Below, one piece after another: positions 5,105-5,530 of a stretch of DNA of 5,530 nt. Below the pieces are notes generated by a model. That model was not told where the DNA came from and did no database searches. It worked only from the letters and a program-made list of their open reading frames with translations. Numbering within the stretch: the stretch's first letter is position 1; every line of letters begins with the position of its first letter. This stretch comes from CAZDOD01 sp964506935 (lineage in GTDB: Bacteria > Desulfobacterota > Zymogenia > Zymogenales > Zymogenaceae): positions 1 to 5,530 of the forward strand of contig CAZDOD010000184.1 of NCBI GenBank assembly GCA_964506935.1. Direction: 5' to 3'. A program made the position numbers and the translations under genes.

Positions 5105-5170
5105 TCAAGATGCCGTGGGGTTGCCCGCTGCATCGGTGATCAACTGACGTTTCAGGACCACTCCACTCAC
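5105..5170 (-). pseudogene. Truncated Phd/YefM-like antitoxin 5' end, now a 21-codon leader frame
   Basis: GTG at 5168-5170 follows the same AAGGAGG as in the intact antitoxin gene and reads VSGVVLKRQLITDAAGNPTAS, then TGA at 5105-5107. The first 16 residues match the intact protein (VSEVILKRQFITDSAG) with a few substitutions. A shift of frame at the end would continue as PHGILSHVSLE, weakly like the GVILPLE of the intact protein, so a small indel probably broke the gene. What remains ends 40 bases before the ATG of the 136-aa gene. With its ribosome binding site intact it could be translated as a leader peptide of that operon. Confidence 0.75.
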
Positions 5171-5233
5171 GCTGCCTCCTTCCACACGCACCAAACCCCA
5201 GGCCGCTTGCCGCTCCGACTGCTAGATTCATCG
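5121..5233. repeat. Promoter-leader/5' antitoxin block, truncated copy
   Basis: Second copy of the block at 3285-3397, same orientation, about 80% identical without gaps. The shared -10 region upstream is also alignable (ATAATG-G---T-CGA-AAGG pattern). It supplies the leader of the recombinase-domain/UPF0158 operon. Confidence 0.85.
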
Positions 5234-5250
5234 GCCTTTTTCGCACCCCC

Positions 5251-5256
5251 ATTATA
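5251..5256 (-). promoter_or_regulatory. TATAAT -10 box of the recombinase-domain/UPF0158 operon
   Basis: On the minus strand TATAAT occupies 5256-5251, a perfect -10 consensus. It sits at the same distance from the shared leader (within one base) as the CATAAT of the antitoxin promoter. No good -35 box lies 17-18 bases upstream; that site reads GGAGGA or AGGAGG. Transcription would start near 5244, giving a leader of about 180 bases before the ATG at 5064. A weak -35 suggests an activator-dependent or weakened promoter. Confidence 0.5.
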
Positions 5257-5352
5257 CCCAATGGCGTCCACCGTCCTCCTCATCGAAAAGCGGCTCCCTG
5301 CTGTGCTCTGGGCAATGCGGACGACAACCCCCAACTCAATATCGAAGACATC

Positions 5353-5377
5353 AAAAAACGCCAGTATGTCGCTGGCG
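5353..5377 (-). terminator. Intrinsic terminator (minus strand)
   Basis: On the minus strand CGCCAG, a 7-base loop and CTGGCG (5377-5359) are followed at once by six T (5358-5353). A 6-bp GC-rich stem with a T-run is the standard Rho-independent layout. It would end transcription from a gene to the right of the window and insulate the operon that begins near 5244. Confidence 0.65.
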
Positions 5378-5385
5378 CCTTTGTT

Positions 5386-5398
5386 TGTGAGGCTCACA
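5386..5398. promoter_or_regulatory. 13-base palindrome, possible operator
   Basis: TGTGAG-G-CTCACA is a perfect 6+6 palindrome with a one-base centre. It resembles a dimeric regulator half-site pair, including the TGTGA/TCACA halves of CRP/FNR-type sites, but the spacing is far shorter than the six bases of a CRP site. It lies upstream of the terminator, so it would not obviously control the operon. Role unknown. Confidence 0.3.
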
Positions 5399-5428
5399 GG
5401 CCCGGGAGGATTAGGGCGTTTCCTGGCG

Positions 5429-5452
5429 GGCCGGGCCAAGACCGGCCCGGCC
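5429..5452. repeat. GC-rich 9-bp hairpin
   Basis: GGCCGGGCC (5429-5437) and GGCCCGGCC (5444-5452) pair perfectly around the loop AAGACC. No T-run follows on either strand, so it is not a classic intrinsic terminator. It may mark the end of a gene to the right, or be a dispersed palindromic element. Confidence 0.55.
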
Positions 5453-5530
5453 GTCTTCACATTCGAGCATAATATCGAGACAGGGCAAAAACCACCACAT
5501 CAAACCACCAAACCCCGCCCATATTCTCCG

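Larger units (their letters stand above)
5262..5530. other. Right-end region without a supported gene
   Basis: I see no convincing gene here. A minus-strand frame at 5167-5460 is open, but it runs across a terminator-like hairpin, the -10 box and the conserved leader, and has no recognisable domain. The region holds three small inverted repeats, listed separately. Any upstream gene lies beyond the right edge. Confidence 0.5.

Noticed and set aside
5167..5460. Minus-strand open frame of 97 codons at the right end
   Set aside because: It would read through the hairpin-plus-T-run terminator, the TATAAT box and a leader conserved with the antitoxin promoter, and shows no domain. It is better explained as non-coding.
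1..5530. CRISPR array, tRNA or rRNA genes
   Set aside because: No regularly spaced repeats, cloverleaf-like segments or rRNA-like conserved stretches were seen on either strand.

Overview
The window reads as a bacterial accessory region of moderate to high GC content. Every gene I can support lies on the minus strand, so the biological order runs from right (5530) to left (1). The mix of small orphan families, a UPF0158-nucleotidyltransferase fusion and a Phd/YefM-like antitoxin resembles what I recall from Chloroflexota (Anaerolineae-like) genomes and, for some families, cyanobacteria. No marker gene fixes the taxon, so that placement is an inference.

Right end (5530-5065): no convincing gene. 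It holds a GC-rich hairpin, a short palindrome and a good intrinsic terminator that would stop minus-strand transcription arriving from outside the window. Next comes a TATAAT -10 box, a leader, and a 21-codon remnant of an antitoxin gene. This block (5121-5233) is a diverged copy of the promoter/leader/5' end of the intact antitoxin gene at 3083-3334.

Unit 1 (5064-3597): a 136-aa protein resembling the core-binding (SAM-like) domain of tyrosine recombinases but with no catalytic domain. It is followed after 13 bases by a 347-aa fusion of a UPF0158 domain and a minimal nucleotidyltransferase domain with a Cys cluster. An out-of-frame coding-like tail (3600-3517) follows.

Unit 2 (3445-1): a sigma70-type promoter (TTGACT-N18-CATAAT) precedes a GTG-started Phd/YefM-like antitoxin with no recognisable toxin. 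Directly behind it is a decayed fragment of a helix-turn-helix (excisionase-like) gene. Then come four unrecognised small to medium genes (72, 108, 255 and 93 aa) and a 199-aa TPR-like protein. Last is an intact excisionase-type HTH gene that runs off the left edge. The 255-aa and 93-aa genes overlap by 7 bases, and other gaps in this unit are 36-198 bases. Co-transcription is plausible but unproven.

The most notable feature is mosaicism. Two different partial duplications, one of an antitoxin promoter plus 5' end and one of an HTH-coding segment, sit at gene junctions. In one case the captured copy supplies the likely promoter and leader for an unrelated operon.
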